Assembly (NCBI GenBank): GCA_031213475.1
Contig: JARUPZ010000014.1
Span: forward strand, 1,302,001-1,366,000
Direction of reading: 5' to 3'
Origin: Nereocystis luetkeana
Lineage: Eukaryota > Sar > Phaeophyceae > Laminariales > Laminariaceae
Length of the DNA stretch: 64,000 nucleotides
The notes beneath the pieces are model-generated. The model saw only the letters and a program-made list of their open reading frames with translations, was not told the origin of the DNA and searched no databases. Positions 12,801 through 27,800 of this stretch are shown in pieces (positions within the stretch are counted from its first letter, which is position 1; every line of letters begins with the position of its first letter). The position numbers and the translations under genes were made by a program.

Positions 12801-15800
12801 CCGTACTGGAACCCCACGATTAAGAAATACCCAAATACGAGCATGATAACGCCAAATTGGGGTCGGGGGGGGGAAGGCGTACTCATTTGTTGCCTGCCTT
12901 GGTCAGTTATTTTACCATTGGCCACGCATCCCTTTCGAGACGGGGCACCATTCTTACTCCTAATAGATAAATCTCCAACATTTGGGCGCTCATTGCGTTG
13001 TTTCCAACATATTACACGATTTTTTTTGCGAAACTTATCCCCTTCCTGTTTCGCAGCCTGTAGCCACCATCTATCTCCTAGGATAGCGATCGTTTTCTCG
13101 CTGATATCTAGTGTACCAAACTCCTCCATGTAACATCCGTCTATTTCCCTCATCTCCTCTTCTAGTACATCCCGTTCCTCCTTGTACATTTTACATTACC
13201 CTACAAGGTAAGTTCTATTCTATTGCTTTGCCACGGGCACACCTGTGCATCTACTTCCTCCTCCCGGCTACTTGTATACCTTTTCTTCTTTCTGGCGGGT
13301 CCAGGTAACGAATTCGTCGTTTCAGCGTTTTCGCAACGTCCATTGGGCCGTGCAAATACGTCTCAATTCCTATCCCTTCGCTCAATCCCCCGTGTTTCCA
13401 GGTGTTTTTCCGATTTCATCTTGTTTCTTAGCGCTGGCGTTTTCCTTCTTTCTCTCATCTATTCCACTTCTGCCCTGTACCTCCCAAATTTCTCTGCGGA
13501 CAATATTTCTTCTTGGTTTCCCTTTTATACATCTCCTTCCATACTTTCTCAACTGCGCTATCCCACCCTATTCCAGCTCTCGCCCTTTTGCTACTTTCTC
13601 CAATACAGCTCCATCAACTATGGCTGGCAACCTCTTTTTTGGCGTGTTCCTTACGATATATTGCCATTTTAACATTACCATGTCTCTATTTGTCTTGAGT
13701 GGGTACATTCCCAGTTCTGCTCTTAATACCGTATTACTAGCCGTATTCGAGGACCTTGGTATTTTTTCAGCTGCTGTCATATTTACTGTTTCCAACTGTT
13801 TCACGGACTTAGTGTTCCCTTCCCATACTTCCCACTTGGGGGGGTGGCGGGGGGGGAATACTCACTGTCATGCATGGCCGTAGTTGCATGACCATAGACC
13901 CTCGCATCTTTACAATGCCGGGACGGAGCACGCCGGACCAGGCAGACATTGCTTTCACCAAGCGCGAAGCGCCGTGAGGTGTTGGGCGAGTCGCATGAAG
14001 GATCAGCTGCATCCTACTATTATACAGTAAGAACCGCCTTTGAGGCGGAGTTCCTTGCATATGGATGACACTTTCAATGAATTGATTTTTTCTGGTATGG
14101 CTGCTCTCAGAGACAGCAATGGGTTTAGTATGTAACTGCCTCGTGCGTGCTTTACTGGGGGGCGGGGGGGAGCGGGGGGGGGGGGGGGGGGGGGCACTTC
14201 TGAAATTTGGACTAAAACCAGCATGCCCAGAGGCGAGGGCTACGCTAAATCCTATACATATAGTAGCCCAAGAGCACTCAAGGTTGGTTTTCCACAATAA
14301 ATTTCCAAGGGTCTGATCGGCGAGCCATTCGGCATTGAGCTACTACATCGGTGCCGCATAGGGACAATGGCTGCGGTAGAGGTAGCGGCACCGATTTTTC
14401 TGGGGCTCCTGAATTGATGATAGTATAGAAGCAGGCTCCTGAATTGATTAATAGTATACAAGCAGGAGTTCTATATCTCACCCCAAAAAAAAAGGATCCC
14501 GAGAGGAAAAAAAAACGGATCACCTCAACCCTTGTAGGACTGACTGTAGTTCTAGTAGTGGGGACAAACCACCAAAAATTTGAGTGGTTTCGTCCCCAAA
14601 ACGGGACTCTGCAGTCTCACATTGTTCGAATCGTAATCGCCCAGAACAAACAAAGGGGTTGACGATGTTGGGTACACAGTGCTCCAGTTGAGGAAAGAAA
14701 TCCTAGTCAGTCAGAAACGTTTTGGGCCGGGAAGAAAAAAAAAGAAAAGGCTCGTACCCCTGTGCCAGTACTACACAAGCGTCTCGGCTCGTACCTGAAC
14801 CTGCCTGGTCGATGCGGGTCCTGCCAGGTCCTCGTACCAGCCGCCACCGGAGATCTCCCCGCCACACTCTTTCGCAAGGCCGAGGCGAGCAGCGACGGCG
14901 GGGATAGAGGTGCGGACACGGACGACCTCGGTCTACGCACCCGCGGGAGCGCGGAGGCGGCAGACTCGCTCCTGTCAAAGAGATCAAGGACTTCCTGGCC
15001 TGCTGCTGCTGCCGCTGCAGCCGCAGGGGTTGCCAGGCCCGCCACCGGCAGTGGCGGCGGCAGCGGCGGCACTGGGGGCAGCTCAAAAGGCGCGATAATC
15101 CGCACGCGCGGCGACGCTCGGACGGACACGGGGGTAGGAGCGGCTGTGTCGTCAGACACGGCAGCGGCGGCGGTCAGCAGCGCTTCCTCCTCGATCGCTC
15201 TCGCTCCAGTTCCCGCTCCCGCTCCCCCCCCTCCTCCTCCTCCTCCTCCTCCTCCTCCTCCTCCTCTTCCCTTTTCCTGCTCCATGGCCTCGGTTTCTGG
15301 TCCGCTCTCCCCCAACAGCGTCACCGCCACTACCGACGACGCCCCCACTCTCGTCCCCGTTGCCACCGCCGCCTCTACAGGAACTCCGGGGAGGCATTCC
15401 TGCAGACCATTGTCGAACAGCCCCGCGGCGGAGCTATCCCTAACACCGGCCGTGTTGGCAGCGGCCGCAGCAGCGGCAGCGGCGGCGGTGGTGGGAGAGG
15501 AGCAGGAGGACGGGGGGGAGGGGGCGGGAACGCGTGGGGGGGAGGTGGGAAAGCATCCCTTCTCCAAGCTAGGAACTCCGTGGGGGGTCGGGGATGGGGT
15601 CGGGGGGGTCGGGGCGTGGGGAGAGGAGGGATCGACCTCCGCGCCGCCGACAGACCCGACAGTAGGAGTAGTAGCAGCCCAGAGCCGGCCAAGAGCAGCC
15701 GCGCGTGCCGTCGCGCGCACCATGGCCAAAACGGCCACCACCGCCACCGCCGCCACGAAGAAGCAGAGGAAGAGGAGAGCCAAGGGTAGCGTCAGGAAGG

Positions 15801-18800
15801 TCGACGAAGCTATGCCCGGTGGCGTTAACTCGACGGTGGCGGCGGAAGGGCGGGCGCCGCAGCCCTTGCCATCGGAAGCCTTGTCGAGGAAGGGGGAGTG
15901 ATACCGGCGAAGGTCTTGTCTAGGGGCTGGCCAGTCGATCTCTCGCAATAACTGCCGGAAGGCGTTTGGGGGGGGGTTGGGGGACGGTGGGCTTGTGGGG
16001 CCATTAGGTTGGTGAATTGGTTGTTCGTTGTTGATTGCTGAATGTGAATGCCGTTGCCTTGAGAGCTGGCGTTACGCTCTATTTTGCAGGGCATTCCTCG
16101 GGACGCCCTTTCGACTCCGGAAAATTTTCCCGTGGGACTCAGTTACCCCGGGACTTCACGGTACCATTTGTATGGGATCTGGCCACCGCGGGACTCCGCG
16201 GGGCAGGATTTGGCCATCACGGGACTCAACGGGATATTTTGGAAGGGATATCTGGATGCGACGGGATTCGGCAGATTGTTTGTGCGGGATCCGGCCACCG
16301 CGGTGGTCCCCAGGACGGGATCCACCCACGACGGGATGTAAACGGGATTTGCCGGCTACCGCGGTACTACACGGGATTTATTTGTACCGAACAAGATCGT
16401 TTGAGGGATTCGATATTCCCCGGCACTGCTGTGTTCGGCGACAAAGATGATGGTACCACACGTGTTGTTTTGGACAGGGGGGGAAACTGCTACGTTACAC
16501 GCGGGAAGCATTCAATACACCAGGAATTTCAATATTTTATACCAGGTTTACAGTTCTTACATACCTGGTACTAGATTAACAGCACGTTTTTGTTCAAGTG
16601 AACGAAAACAAACGAAGAGAAGACAGAAACCATCGCACTTGATATTTGAAACCGGAACCCTTACGGTACACTTGCCCTGTCACAGTCCCACCTTCTGAGA
16701 TGGGCTGTTTTTAATACGCGATTCCGTGGGATTTTACGCTTATTTACTCACGGGATTCGGGATATATCCTGAATTGTGCGGGACGTGTTTGTGTGGCAAC
16801 GAGATTTAAAAGTTGCACGGGACGCGTTTGTCCGAGAACGGGATTTTCACTTTTGCGGGGCGCGAGAACGGGATATCAGAACTCTCGCGAGACGCGTTTG
16901 TGCGGAAACGGGATGTCACCTTTGACGCGGGACCACGAGATTATCCCGAATCACGCACAAAGCCGCGGGAAAAATCCCGAGGAATGCCCTGGTATTTTGC
17001 AGGTTGCTCTGAACAGCTGTTGTCCTCGTGACAACACGGTGTTTTACACTCGTGCTCTTATTCACACAACGAAATTGTCGGTGGTATTTTTCACTGCATT
17101 GCATCTCTCTGGAAACGGGTTACCAGGTATATTCTTGCTGCCAGAGGCTTTCTTTTGTGTTGTTGTTGGCGGCTGTGGCTCTGCTGTTTCCTGTCCGTGC
17201 CAAGCTTGTACACCTCGCACGGATCACCTTCCCACAGTTCATGATCTAGTTTTTTCAGGACAGATAGATAGATCAATTCATGATCTGTACGATCTGTCTG
17301 ATCTAGCTCGTGTTGCCGCGTGGGAGCCGTTCACCTGCATGATCTAGGGCATGTTTCCTGGGTTGGATCTGTACGATACATACGTCCTGCACAATATGCC
17401 ATTTCGGCAGGTTAGTATCTGTTGGAAAGTATAACGCGTGGCGATCGGCAGAGCTCCGGGAGGGAGGGGGAGGTTCCTGCTCAGTCCACCGTTTCACCTC
17501 ACCTCCACCTTCCCCGTGGCGCAGGCGTAGCGCGCCGCCTCCGTCCCGGAGAGATAAGAAACGCCATCGAAGGTGGTGGCCGCCATCAGCCAGAAAGAAA
17601 CGTCCGTGGCCTTCCGATTGCCGTTATCGTCCAGCTTGACCTTTGTCCACATGCAGCGCACGCATCGCACGAAGAACATATATCGTGTAAAGCAATTACA
17701 GCGCGTACGGCAAAATATGTTCTCGTATAAATCACATACATCGCTCACAGCATATGCATCGTATAAAGCACATGTCACGCAGCACATACATCGCACAGAG
17801 CACACGCAGCGGGTACATTGCATATATATACCGCACATACAACGTACAACGCACATACCTGGTACATCGCACACAGCACATTAACTACTTACAGCGTCAA
17901 CAGGAGCGAGAAACGGTCAAAACAACAAATCGTCAGAGGCAACGGGCGGAAGCGGACGCCCGCGACCTCTCGGTTGAGGCTATCGTCCAAATCAACCTTG
18001 AACGCATACAGCACACACATCGCATACGGCACATACAGCACATACAGCGCATACAAGTGGGCGAGAAACGGCCGAAGGAACAAAGGCAAAGGCAACGGGT
18101 GGAATGAAACGTCCGCGGCTTTCGGTTGCCACTGCCGTCCAGCTCGACCTTGCACACGAATAGGTAAAGCGCATACAGCGCATACAGCGCATTGACGCCG
18201 AGAGGCTTAACACGCCCTCGACAGCATGTGACGACCCTCTCAACCAAATTTATTAGCTGCAGAACTTCTATTGAAACAAAGTCGAGTCGATCTCACCATA
18301 AAGTGCGCTATCGGTCCGCATTTACGCAAGCCACGAAAACAGCATATGAAAGCCCTTTCGGACAAAAACCTTGTTAATAGTAGAACGTCTGTTGAAACAA
18401 AGCCGAGTCGACCTCACCGCAAAGTGCGCTATCCGCCCGCATTTATGCGAGCCACGGGCTAGCTATGCTTCCTTTACTTCAGCCGGTCCGTTTCGACTCG
18501 TGTCGTCAAGCAAAAAGAGCAAACCAGAATCAAACCGAACCGAACCGACGAACCAACCAAACAGAACCGAGCCGAAACCGAAGTGAGCCAAACCGAACTA
18601 AATGGAGCCGAGATGAGTGAAACAGAACCGAACAGAATCGAACAAAACTCAACAAAATTGAGCCGAAGGGGACTGAGTTGAACCCAACAGAACCGAACAA
18701 AACCGAACAAAACCGAACCGATGCGGACCGATGCGGACCGAACAGAGCCGAGCCGAGCATAACCAAACAAGACAGAAACAGAAAATAACCTAATCAAAAA

Positions 18801-21800
18801 GCACGATACCGAACTGGATGGCACGAACCGGAAATCAAACGAACCGACCAAACTGAACAACGTCCAACCGAAAGGGACTGGATAGGACAGAATAGAAACG
18901 AACTGAACCGAACCGAATCGAACCGAACCGAACCGAGCCGAGCCGAACCGATGCGAACCGAAAAGGACTGAAAAAAACAGAAGAGAGAAGAACCAAACCG
19001 AACAGAACCGAACATAAACGAACGAAAACGAAACATAACAAACATAACAAAACCGAACATAAGCAACAAACCGAACCGAACCAAGCGAAACAAAAACAGC
19101 ACATGAAACACATCCCGACAAAAAAAAATCACCTTGCCCGAGAGACCCTCGAACTCCACGCCCTTCGCAAGCTCCGCCCATCGGGGACTCCCGACCCCCG
19201 TCCCCTCCTCTTTCGCCGCCTCCGCCGCCACAAGGACACGCCCCCCCAATTCCGCCGCGTCAAACATTAGCGTGGCCGCACGAAGAACGCCACCCGGGGC
19301 CGACAACGGAATGTCCGCGTATATATTTTCATCTCCTGGACACGCCACTCCCGCCGCACCAGCACTGTCGCCGGCTCTAGCATGGCCCCCGCCACAGAAA
19401 GCGCTACCCACACCTCCTCCAGACCCGTGGCATCTGGAGCCGGTGTTGCTTCTGTTGTCAAGGGCGGATGTTTCCTCGTCAGGAGCTGGGGTAATGCTTC
19501 CAATGCCAACGCTACCTCTACCGTCGCTACCACTAACGCTACCGCTACCGCTACCGCTGCCGCTAAAGCTACCGCTACCGCCACGGCCGTTAGCGCTGCC
19601 ACCGCCGGCGCTGCTAGTCCGAGCTTCCACGCCACCCTCTCCCACTGCTTCTCCGCCTCCCCCGGTATCGGTGGGGGATGAGACGCTGCTTCCGGCTGAG
19701 GGGAGTACCCCGGCCCCCGCCGCACACGATCGAGAACAGGAGGCGCACAAATAATCAGCTGCGCCACCATGATCATCATCACAATGGGCATCACTAACAC
19801 CACCACCACTACCACCACTACCACCACCACCCCGACCACCCCCGCCCCCACCACTAACACCACTGACACCACCACCACCACCACCACCACCGCCAGGAAG
19901 AGTAGTGGCGGTGGCGGCTCCAACGGTGCCACCCGAGGCACCACACCCCATGCCCACGGCCCCCCTTCCGCCCGACAAACCGCCCCGCCACGCTTGCTCT
20001 CGAGGGCAACAATTGTTACCCGCAGCAGCAGCGACGGGAGATACGTTCCCGGCAGGGGGTGGCGAAAACGCGGCGACGAATTCCTTCCGACCGTTAGCCG
20101 CGGCGGCGTCGGCGTATGCCGCTGCGTTCGCCCGGGAGGTGAGCATCGGAGACCAGTCTATCGACAGAGCGCCCTCCATGGCAGAGAGGGCTTGATCGTC
20201 ACGCTCGTCGTCCCTAAGCAAGTGCAAGGCGCAAGGGCAAGCGCGCATAATTTTTGGTTTGTGTGTGTCCATCATCTTGCGTATGTATGTTTCCTTGATT
20301 TTGTGTATGTGTATTCGATGATTTTGTTCATGTGTGTCCATGATTTGTGTGCGTATGTCCACGATTTACATATTACAAAATAATATAACAGCAGCTGTGA
20401 GATCAAGGGTTATGTTGATACTCATCTTTTCAACCTGTATGTCATACTTCGGTCGCGCGCACTACGGGTTTTATACGACCCCGTGCAGGATAGATATCCC
20501 TTAATGAGGGGAACAAATTCAGCAAGTGTTTCATGTCTATATTTAGAAAAAGGAATGTGCGTCCATAGTTTGAGTTTTTATGTGTCAATGAATTGTTCCA
20601 TGCGTATCCATGATTTACGCACACGTTCCATGATACGAATGTATGTGTCCACGATTGTATGCGGTTGTCCATGAGTTGTGCATGTATGTGTGCCTATGAC
20701 TTGTACATAGTATGTGTCCATGATTAGCGTACGTACATGTATGCGGTTGTCCATGAGTTGTGTATGTATGTGTGCCTATGACTTGTACATAGTATGTGTC
20801 CATGATTAGCGTACGTACATAGGCCCATGTCCATAAAATGGTGTACTGGTATGTCGTGTCCACGAATGGTATACCACCAGTACGTGCTACCGTGGTTTGT
20901 GTATGTTCATGGTTTATGTGCATGTGTTTGCCCACGATTAGTGTGCACGCGTGTCTCAAATGCCACCCGTTGGCTAGCGGGGACGTGCCGCTCCCATCAA
21001 TGATCCGCACCTCCAACAGATCATGATATATCCATATATCTATCTATCTGCAGCAGAGTATCTAGTTCCTCGCCAGCCGTTGTAAGAGGTTGTGCAGGAT
21101 ATGCGCAGTACAGATCCAACCCAGGAAACAACTGCTAGACCATGCAGATTATGCGGCTCCCACCCGACATCATGAGCTAGATCATACAGATCATATAGAT
21201 CAGGGATATATCTGACCTGCAAGGTATAGACAATTAGTAGGAATCGATGGTCTGTCCGAGAGGTGTGCGATGAACCAGAACAAAGCGCGGACGCCTCCCC
21301 CGTGCGTGCGTGCCCGAGCCAAGCGTCAGGCGGAGGCCGCAATTTGTGTGTTCACGGTTTGGCCGAGCTTCGACACAACGGGTGATAGTCTACACTTAAG
21401 CTCTCACTTCATCTTCGTGCCGAGAAATTTCTTAGGCGGTCTGGTCACTTATGTGTATTAAAAAAATCTGACGAAGCAGGGACAAGGTCGCATAGTCTGC
21501 GCAGCCCTTGGCAAGGGCTAGGCTATGAGAATGGTGAAGACAAAAAAACAAACGAGTTCGACTCCTCCCACCTGCCGCAGGTAGCCGCGCTGACGTGGCA
21601 CGAGGGGTCGCGCGCGGCGGCGAGGAGAAGCCACGCTCGCCCCGACACCAGCCCCTGTGATGCTGCGTACGTCATGACCTGAAAAGCGAAAATCCAACGA
21701 GGGCGACGGAAACCCACATATATCCCGTCGGAAACAGTGGCGTTTTTTACAGCGTGAACCATCAACAATTTGGCCGAAGCTATTACGGGGGGCCATAGTT

Positions 21801-24800
21801 AATAGGACCTACGGTACACACAAAAGCCTATATATTTTGCTGTTTTTGCTAACAATATTTGGTCCTATTAACTATGGTCCCCCGTAATAGGCGTAGCCGT
21901 GAACTCCACTGGAGTATGGCCGCGTTGGGAGCTCACGTGGGGTCGGACGAGCGGTGTCACCGCAGCCTGAGGGGTGGGGGGGAGGGGGGCACCATGGTTC
22001 GCTAGGTTCCTTAACAGCGGGAGATTGTTCTCGAAACCACTCTGTCGTCACGGTCATCATCATCGTCGACACCCGTCACCATCTACAGAATCCCCATGGC
22101 TTCCATCATCACCAACACCATCCTCGCTATCGCCATCACCATTACAATTGTCGTCCCCATGATCATCATCACCATGATCATCAACGCCACCAGCACCAGA
22201 AATCTCCATCACTGCCATCACCACCAACGCCATCATCACCATCATCATCACCTCCACCACCACCATGATCATCATCACCATCGCCATCACCACCAACACC
22301 ATCATCAATACCACTATCACCACCACCACCACCATGATCATCATCACCATCACCACCATCATCACCACGATATCATCATCACTCCAACCACCACCACAAC
22401 CACCATCATTATCACCACCACCATCATTATCACCACCCACCACCATCGCCACCACCCACATCACAAAAATAACACCAGCACCGGCAACGGCACGAACAGC
22501 ATCAACACCAACAACACCAACAACATCACCAGAGCAGGCAGCGCCAGGCGCCCTGCTCAAAACCTCACGTGGCGATAGTCGGCGCACTCCCCAAGAACGA
22601 CAACAACGCTGTCCCCCGACCCCGCCACAGCATCCACCGCCTTGCGAACTCCCGCGGCATCCCCTGCCCTCGTCGTGCATGCCTCCCCGCCATCGAACGC
22701 CTCCCATGCTCCGATCGAAACGTCCTGCCCCTCCAACGCCTCCCGCGCCTGCCCATTGGGGAAGGAAGGACACCAGACACGAAGGAAGACACCATGTATA
22801 CATGCGTGTGTGTGAGCTGTCTTCCACACCGACCCCCTCAGGGTTTCAGGGAGAAGAGCACGTTTAAACAAAAAGATGATGTGTATTTCAGCATCGACCG
22901 CGCGAAGACAGTAATAGTTGCATATTGACAGTGGACCTTCCTAAGGTAGCCACGTATCGACGCAGTGGTTGGCCAGGGGATACATTCGTAAGTGGCTCGA
23001 TCGACCTAAAGAGTCTTTCCAACAAGCCACAGCATCCCGAGCCGACCGAATCAACCTAAAGATTCCAAGCGCCGTATCCAAGCCGGCCAAATCAATCTGG
23101 AGTTTTACCAAGCACAGCATCCAAGCACTGATCACTGGCATACGGTTCGAGCTCTGGTCGGAGGATTGGCTCTAGGCGCCAAACACAAACCCTCCTTGAA
23201 ACACTCACTTTTAGTGATAAACTACTGGGGTTCAGGGTGTGTGCCCCCGCACTGCAATGTATACCGGTCTGATCGAAAATACATCCCACTCTGTGTGTCT
23301 TTCAATATAAGGATCGTTTATACATTAATATGAGTACGAAGCAGTCCGTATATTTACATCCAGTGTGGCAAGGTAAAGCATGAGACATTAAACTACCGTA
23401 TCCCTGGTATTTCCGATCAGACCGATAAGGAGCTGTACGACACGCGTTGTAAACGTCGGACGGCAGATCATGACACAGATAGATCAGATACATAATTCCC
23501 AAATCATGATCTAGATCTTCCAGGGCAGATAGAAGATACCAGGTACATTCCTCATATGATGTACCGGTATGATCTAGCTCATGTTTCCGGGCTGGAGCCG
23601 TCTAATCTGCATGATCTAAGGAACTGCTTCCCTGGGTTGGAGCGGTACTATACAGATCCTACACTGCATCTCACAACGGCTGGCTATAGGATCTAGATGG
23701 CGTATCTGTAGATGATTTATCTGCAAATGATCTACCTGTCCGACGTGTGAAACGGTTTCATGTGAAGAACACACACAAAACATAATGGTATGGGTGTACC
23801 TGCCGTGCGAGAGACGAGTACGTAAGCCCGCGGGACGCGCCCCCCGCAAAGATAACACTTGCCGCCCCCCAGCCGTGCCGGCGAAAGAGGGCCCCCACTG
23901 CCGGTACGAAGTCCTCGTTCGGGCCAACCACCCTCAGGAAGGACGGGTATACCAGCTGGGGAAAGGAGCAGAGGATGGTGCGAGGTGGGTGCAGGCAGAA
24001 GGAAGGCCCGGGGGGGGGGGGTGGTTTTTGTTCTTCTGATGGGGCAAAAGGTTGGGGAGGGGGGGGTCCATTTTGTTCTTGTCACGGGATAAAAGGCTCG
24101 GGGGGGGGGCAGGGGGGGGCACTTCGTAGAAGGTTGAGCAGACGGCACTGGTCGCTTTTAGGTCGCTACACGTTGGTCCCAAGGGTCCACAGCTCGGACG
24201 GACAGATCACGATCTATCTATCTATCTATCTATATCTGATATATCTACAGTAGATGATCTAGTGCCTCACCTGCCGTTGTGAGAAGTTGTGCAGTATCTA
24301 TCTATCCGTGCATGGTACAGATCCAAGCCACAAGGCATGTGCAGATTATACAGGTACGCGGTGTTTAGCTGCTGCTGCCGCAGCTTCATACCTGGTGCCT
24401 GGTATGTGGGAAAAAATCTTATACACCTCGGACAGCTAATCGATTCCTGCGTCATCATCAAGCTCTTTCAGTGCAGATATATCCCTGATCTGTATGATCT
24501 GTATGATCTAGCTGATGTTGCCGGGTGGGAGCCGCATCATCCGGACCATCAACGACAGACTTCCCGGGTTGGACCCGTACTACACAGATCCTGCACAATA
24601 CTTCATAACGTCAGGTTAGTATCTAGCCGATCTACGTAGATCGTGATCTGTTAGATATGTACTACATAGATCTTGCACAACATTTCAGAACGGCAGGTTA
24701 GGATCGAGACAATCAGCGTAGATCAAATCTATTAGACCTGTACTACACAGATCCAGCACAATATTTCCGAACGGCAGGTTAGGATCTACAGTAGGCAATC

Positions 24801-27800
24801 TACGTAGATCGTGATATGTTAGATCTGTACTATTAATACACAGATCCTGCACAATATTTCCCAAAGGCAGGTTAGGATCTAGACAATCTACGTAGATCGT
24901 GATCTGATAGACATGTGGAATGTTGAAGGCGTCACGGTGCTGCTGTTGCTGCTACAAGGTGGGTATGCTGCCACCTGCTGCCACTGTGAGAGCAGCGGCA
25001 AGCAGCATCAGCAGAGGCTGCATTTTTTATTTCGTGCTAATCAACGGCTTCGCGGAAAGCGCAATCTCCGCCTCTGCTGCTAAACAATAAACTAAAGAAA
25101 AACACTCAAAAGAGAAATACACACATGCAAACCATGCACAGCTCTGTAATCGTAATACTTTCTTCGTGACTCAAAACAAGAAAAAATGTATCTCGCTGTT
25201 GGAGCTTCGCCCAATCACCTAAACAAAAAGCAAACAAATACGACTAACCCGTTTAGGAATGTACTCCCGTGGTTGGGACATTATACTTGAAATTAGAGTC
25301 CGATTCAAGTTTCTGTGCACAGCACTACTAAAAGGGTAAATAGTATCTTCTCCCATTCCCAGCGGCTACCTGGTGCGTACGTATCCCGCCATACCCCTGA
25401 GGCTGGAGCAGCGGTGACCGCATCACACACCTTGTCTGACAAAAAATCTGCCGAACATGCCCACGATATCAATGGAACTCCTCTCCTCGCCGCCAAAACG
25501 CTGGCCGTCGCCGCCGCGGAGCAGCAGGCAGGGCCGACAATGAAGTCTACACCGAACGACTCCAGAAGTGTTTCAGTGGCGTCGAAGGCCTGCGGAAGTG
25601 GTACAACGGCGGGGATAAGGAGGACGGGTGATGGGAGGGAGGGAGGGAGAGCGGGGGGAGGGAGGGATGGAAAGGGAGAGAGAGGGTGGTGTACTCGATA
25701 GGAGAGATGTACTCGATCTCATGCATGGCCGTAGTCGTATGACCATAGACCCTCGCATCCCTACAATGCCGGGACGGAGCACGCCGAAGGGAGAGAGGGG
25801 GAGGGGGGTGAGGGGGGGAGGGGATGGGGGGGAGGGTCGACGTACCGACACGGTCACGAATATGTTTATACATATTCTTGGTATTTAGTAGGGGATGGTC
25901 GTAGTGGTGGTGGTGTCCGAACGACCCTTCGCAACTATGCTGCCGGTTTCGGTGTGCCCCGCGAGGAACTGCAGTGTCAAGCGTGGTGAGCTTCAAGCTT
26001 TATTTTCACCCATCCGCTGACGGATAAAAATCAATCAATCAATCACTCAACCAATCAATGAAAAAGCAGAAAGCAAGGAGTTGTACAGAAATACCCGCAA
26101 GCACGATGCCGTGAATTCTCATACCGCTGGACGCATATAGTAGTGAGGTGCACACCAGATGAGTGCTACCTAAGGGCTACGAATAAAATAGCACTGTTTG
26201 GCGACAACAACAAAATCTGGCTGACGCGGAGGGCTCCTCAACTGTTTCATTAATACTCCGGAGTAGTAGCTAATAGTAGTGAGGTGTACATCAACCTATA
26301 TTGACTCTAATTCTAAGTCGTTTGCTCCCACAACGGGACTGCAGCCCTAAGAAGGTTGTAGCTGAGGAGCGCTACGGAATCTGATTCGTGTTTTTCTACC
26401 AAAAACTTGAAATAATTACAACATTCGTCATGCAACCTTGGCCACTGGGCCTGTTCTTCGAGTTAGGCGTACCTCGTACATATTTGATCAAATTCGGGTT
26501 TGGGCGACGTAAGTCATTAATGACTTACTCATAGAATAAAGTTCTTCAAGGGAGAGGAGTTTCGGAATCTCTCAACCCTCGGACAGATCATCTACAGATA
26601 GACCATCTACAGATATTTCATCTGCAGATAGATCATCTACAGATATATTAGCTATAGATATTTCATCTACAGATAGATCATCCACAGATATATCATCTAC
26701 AGATAGATCATCTACAGATATATCATCTGCGGTTAGACCATCTAGTTCCTCACTTGCCGCTGCGAGAGGCTGTGCAGGATCTGCGTGGCACAGATCCGAT
26801 CCAAGGAGACATGCCCTCGATCGTACAGATTGTGCGGCTCCCACCCGGCAAAACGAGCTACGCATATCGTACACGATCGCGAATACGCGTAGAAGATCTA
26901 TCGGCCTCGAATGATTTAGATCATGATCAGTAGATGATCTGTAGATGATTTGTCCAAGCCGTGGAAAGTTTACGGTATGATAGCTGCTACCCCTAACAAT
27001 GGTTATAATTGATGACACCGCGCCTATCATGTGCTCGGCCGGTACACTACAATTAAGTGAAAAGGGTTCGTGCTACTATACAAATTACGCGGGGTTATAC
27101 ATTAGTAATCAGAACCACGATGCTTACACATCCATATGTGGTTCTGATTACTGTCATTGACTTCCTCCATGATACCATAGCGCGGATAGACCGCGACTTT
27201 TAGCCAGCCAAATCACACCCCATGCATGCCCCGCCTCTCACCCTGTCAGCGTCGCAGGCGGAGTCTTGCCATACCCACTCAACCTTGTCCCCGGGGGGGA
27301 AAACGCCTGCATTTTGGAGAGATTTCGCGGCGCCTTCTGTCGCGGCCGCAGCCGCCGCCGGGTACAGAGGAGATCTCAAGCCCCAGTCCACCAGAAAGCC
27401 TGATGAGTAAAGTACAGTAGTACGCGACAGCAAATAATAATAACTTAGTTGATAATTTGAGGTATTTATAGTCGTTTTTGGACGCGACTATTTCTAGACA
27501 CGAGCCTGTGGGAAAAAAACACAGGTCAGCCACTATTATACTATTTTTAGCGTTGTTTGCGTTTTTGTTGAGGCCATTCCGGTGGAAACCCCGATTGTGG
27601 TGGGGAAAAATAAAGTCGTGGGGGGGCTTGGTGCCTGGTGGCCCCTGCCGGCGGCTAATAGAATTTCCGCACCACTACAGTCAGTGGGAGCAGGGTCGAG
27701 AGCAGCGTCTACCCGTGAAAGTCTCTGGCAGGACCGCGTCTACAAGTAGTTCCTGTCCGCATTTTTGGACGAACACAAGATCGTGGATGTTTTGAATCTT

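Larger units (their letters stand above)
10896..14794 (-). other. Intron 9 of the receptor kinase (3.9 kb)
   Basis: It contains two LINE C-terminal fragments and extra LINE 3' ends (10.95-13.85 kb), a four-unit repeat interrupted by a MITE (11.8-12.2 kb), a related element with a GGC/G-run tail (13.85-14.2 kb) and a half-decayed piggyBac-like MITE near 14.53-14.61 kb. I see no exon in it; the flanking exons join in phase (2 to 2). Confidence 0.7.

Noticed and set aside
14762-15901. 379-codon plus-strand open frame
   Set aside because: Antisense of receptor exon 9; open because of GCN, CTC and GGN triplets. The minus strand has the transmembrane helix and phase-consistent splice sites.
18474-19181. 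Phe/Ser/Val/Arg-rich minus-strand open frame of 235 codons
   Set aside because: Translation of the CCGAA repeat downstream of the exon-7 donor.
22096-22867. His/Thr-rich plus-strand open frames
   Set aside because: They translate a CAY microsatellite and the antisense of exon 5.
25305-25430. Extension of receptor exon 3 to a donor at CCAG|GTAGCC
   Set aside because: It would give phase 1, incompatible with exon 4, and would insert about 22 residues into a conserved ANF turn; AAG|GTGTGT at 25431 fits.
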